A DNA stretch of 64,000 bases, taken from contig NZ_CP141595.1 of assembly GCF_035590735.1 (NCBI RefSeq), forward strand, positions 2,079,001 through 2,143,000. Direction: 5' to 3'. The notes under the pieces are model-generated. The model saw nothing but the letters and a program-made list of their open reading frames with translations. It did not search any database and was not told the origin of the DNA. A program made the position numbers and the translations under genes. Source of the DNA: Rossellomorea aquimaris (lineage in GTDB: Bacteria > Bacillota > Bacilli > Bacillales > Bacillaceae_B). Numbering within the stretch: position 1 is the stretch's first letter; each line of letters opens with the position of its first letter. Positions 63,722-64,000 of this stretch are shown one piece after another.

Positions 63722-63752
63722 AAAAGCTCAGGATAAAATCTCCTAAGCTTTT
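63722..63752 (-). terminator. Terminator after the sensor kinase fragment
   Basis: On the minus strand a stem AAAAGCTTAGGA / TCCTGAGCTTTT (one mismatch) is followed by T-rich DNA. Confidence 0.75.
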
Positions 63753-63760
63753 AGTGATGA

Positions 63761-64000
63761 TTATTGTTTGGTTGTAAGCGGCAGACGAATTTTAACGACA
63801 GTACCCTTATTCAACTCACTTTCGTATTCAATCATTCCATCCATTTCACGGATGATTTTATTCGTCACCATGCTCCCTAGGCCCGTGCCCTTTGTTTTCG
63901 TGGTGTAAAAGGGTAAACCGATCTTTTTCAACTCATCCCCAGTCATTCCTTTTCCAGTATCTGAAATATTGATTACCACATTATCCTTGGTAGAGTCTTC
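63761..64000 (-). CDS. Sensor histidine kinase, C-terminal ATPase part (truncated by window edge)
   Basis: The last 79 residues of a kinase read leftwards from the window edge: EDSTKDNVVINISDTGKGM (G1 box), PFYTTKTKGTGLGSM (G2 box) and the end of a HATPase domain (GTVVKIRLPLTTKQ). The motif spacing fits orphan sporulation kinases of Bacillus, but the sensor part lies outside, so the name stays open. Confidence 0.85.
   Translation of the reverse strand, partial: EDSTKDNVVINISDTGKGMTGDELKKIGLPFYTTKTKGTGLGSMVTNKIIREMDGMIEYESELNKGTVVKIRLPLTTKQ

Overview
The window comes from a low-GC, endospore-forming Firmicute of the family Bacillaceae. The first 14 kb keeps the Bacillus subtilis gene order lexA / yneA-yneB-ynzC / tkt / sirA / yneF / (Spo0E-like ynzD) / ccdA / ccdB / ccdC / yneK. 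Sporulation and germination genes (sirA, a Spo0E-like phosphatase, a gerA-type operon) confirm a spore former. Details such as a clustered metH, a fused Ada protein and selenocysteine machinery point away from B. subtilis itself and towards a Bacillus/Rossellomorea-like relative; the genus is an inference.

Layout. 0-5 kb: divergent lexA (truncated by the window edge) and the SOS operon yneA-yneB-ynzC with LexA boxes placed on the promoters, then tkt, sirA and yneF. 5-10.2 kb: a CamS-type lipoprotein, an inverted-repeat-bounded intergenic element, and a heterodimeric ABC exporter. 10.2-15.4 kb: a small Spo0E-like gene, the ccdABC cytochrome-c maturation set, an M50-like membrane protein, yneK, a PAS histidine kinase and a tRNA-Sec gene. 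15.7-25 kb: a lipoprotein, a YvrJ-family peptide, sbcDC, and a germinant receptor operon in the order B-A-C. 25-32 kb: type II pantothenate kinase, Sco1 copper chaperone, a small membrane protein with SelB, Nudix, VanZ-like, cardiolipin synthase-like, then about 780 bp of repeat-rich DNA without a recognised gene. 32.6-44 kb: HAD and Nudix enzymes, a YdjM/YvsG-type membrane protein, T-box-controlled trpS, and a SAM-riboswitch-controlled metI-metC-yitJ-metH operon. 44-58 kb: an accessory-like zone with an RsbR paralogue, a quinone-detoxification pair behind an MhqR-type operator, alkylation repair genes (ada, AlkD-like), several small or hypothetical genes, a GAF-GGDEF protein, and a dispersed GGTCCGTCCC motif found six times. 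58-64 kb: a YwaF-like membrane protein, then plsY-like, a FeeM-type acyltransferase/class V aminotransferase fusion and an LtaS-like enzyme forming a probable lipid-modification locus, a hypothetical protein, and the 3' part of a sensor kinase.

The two signals most worth attention are the selenocysteine decoding pair (tRNA-Sec at 15.3 kb and SelB at 27.2 kb, with no selA, selD or recognisable selenoprotein here) and the plsY / acyltransferase-aminotransferase fusion / LtaS-like locus, which looks like an undescribed amino-lipid or N-acyl pathway. No CRISPR array, prophage, rRNA operon or complete insertion sequence was seen.
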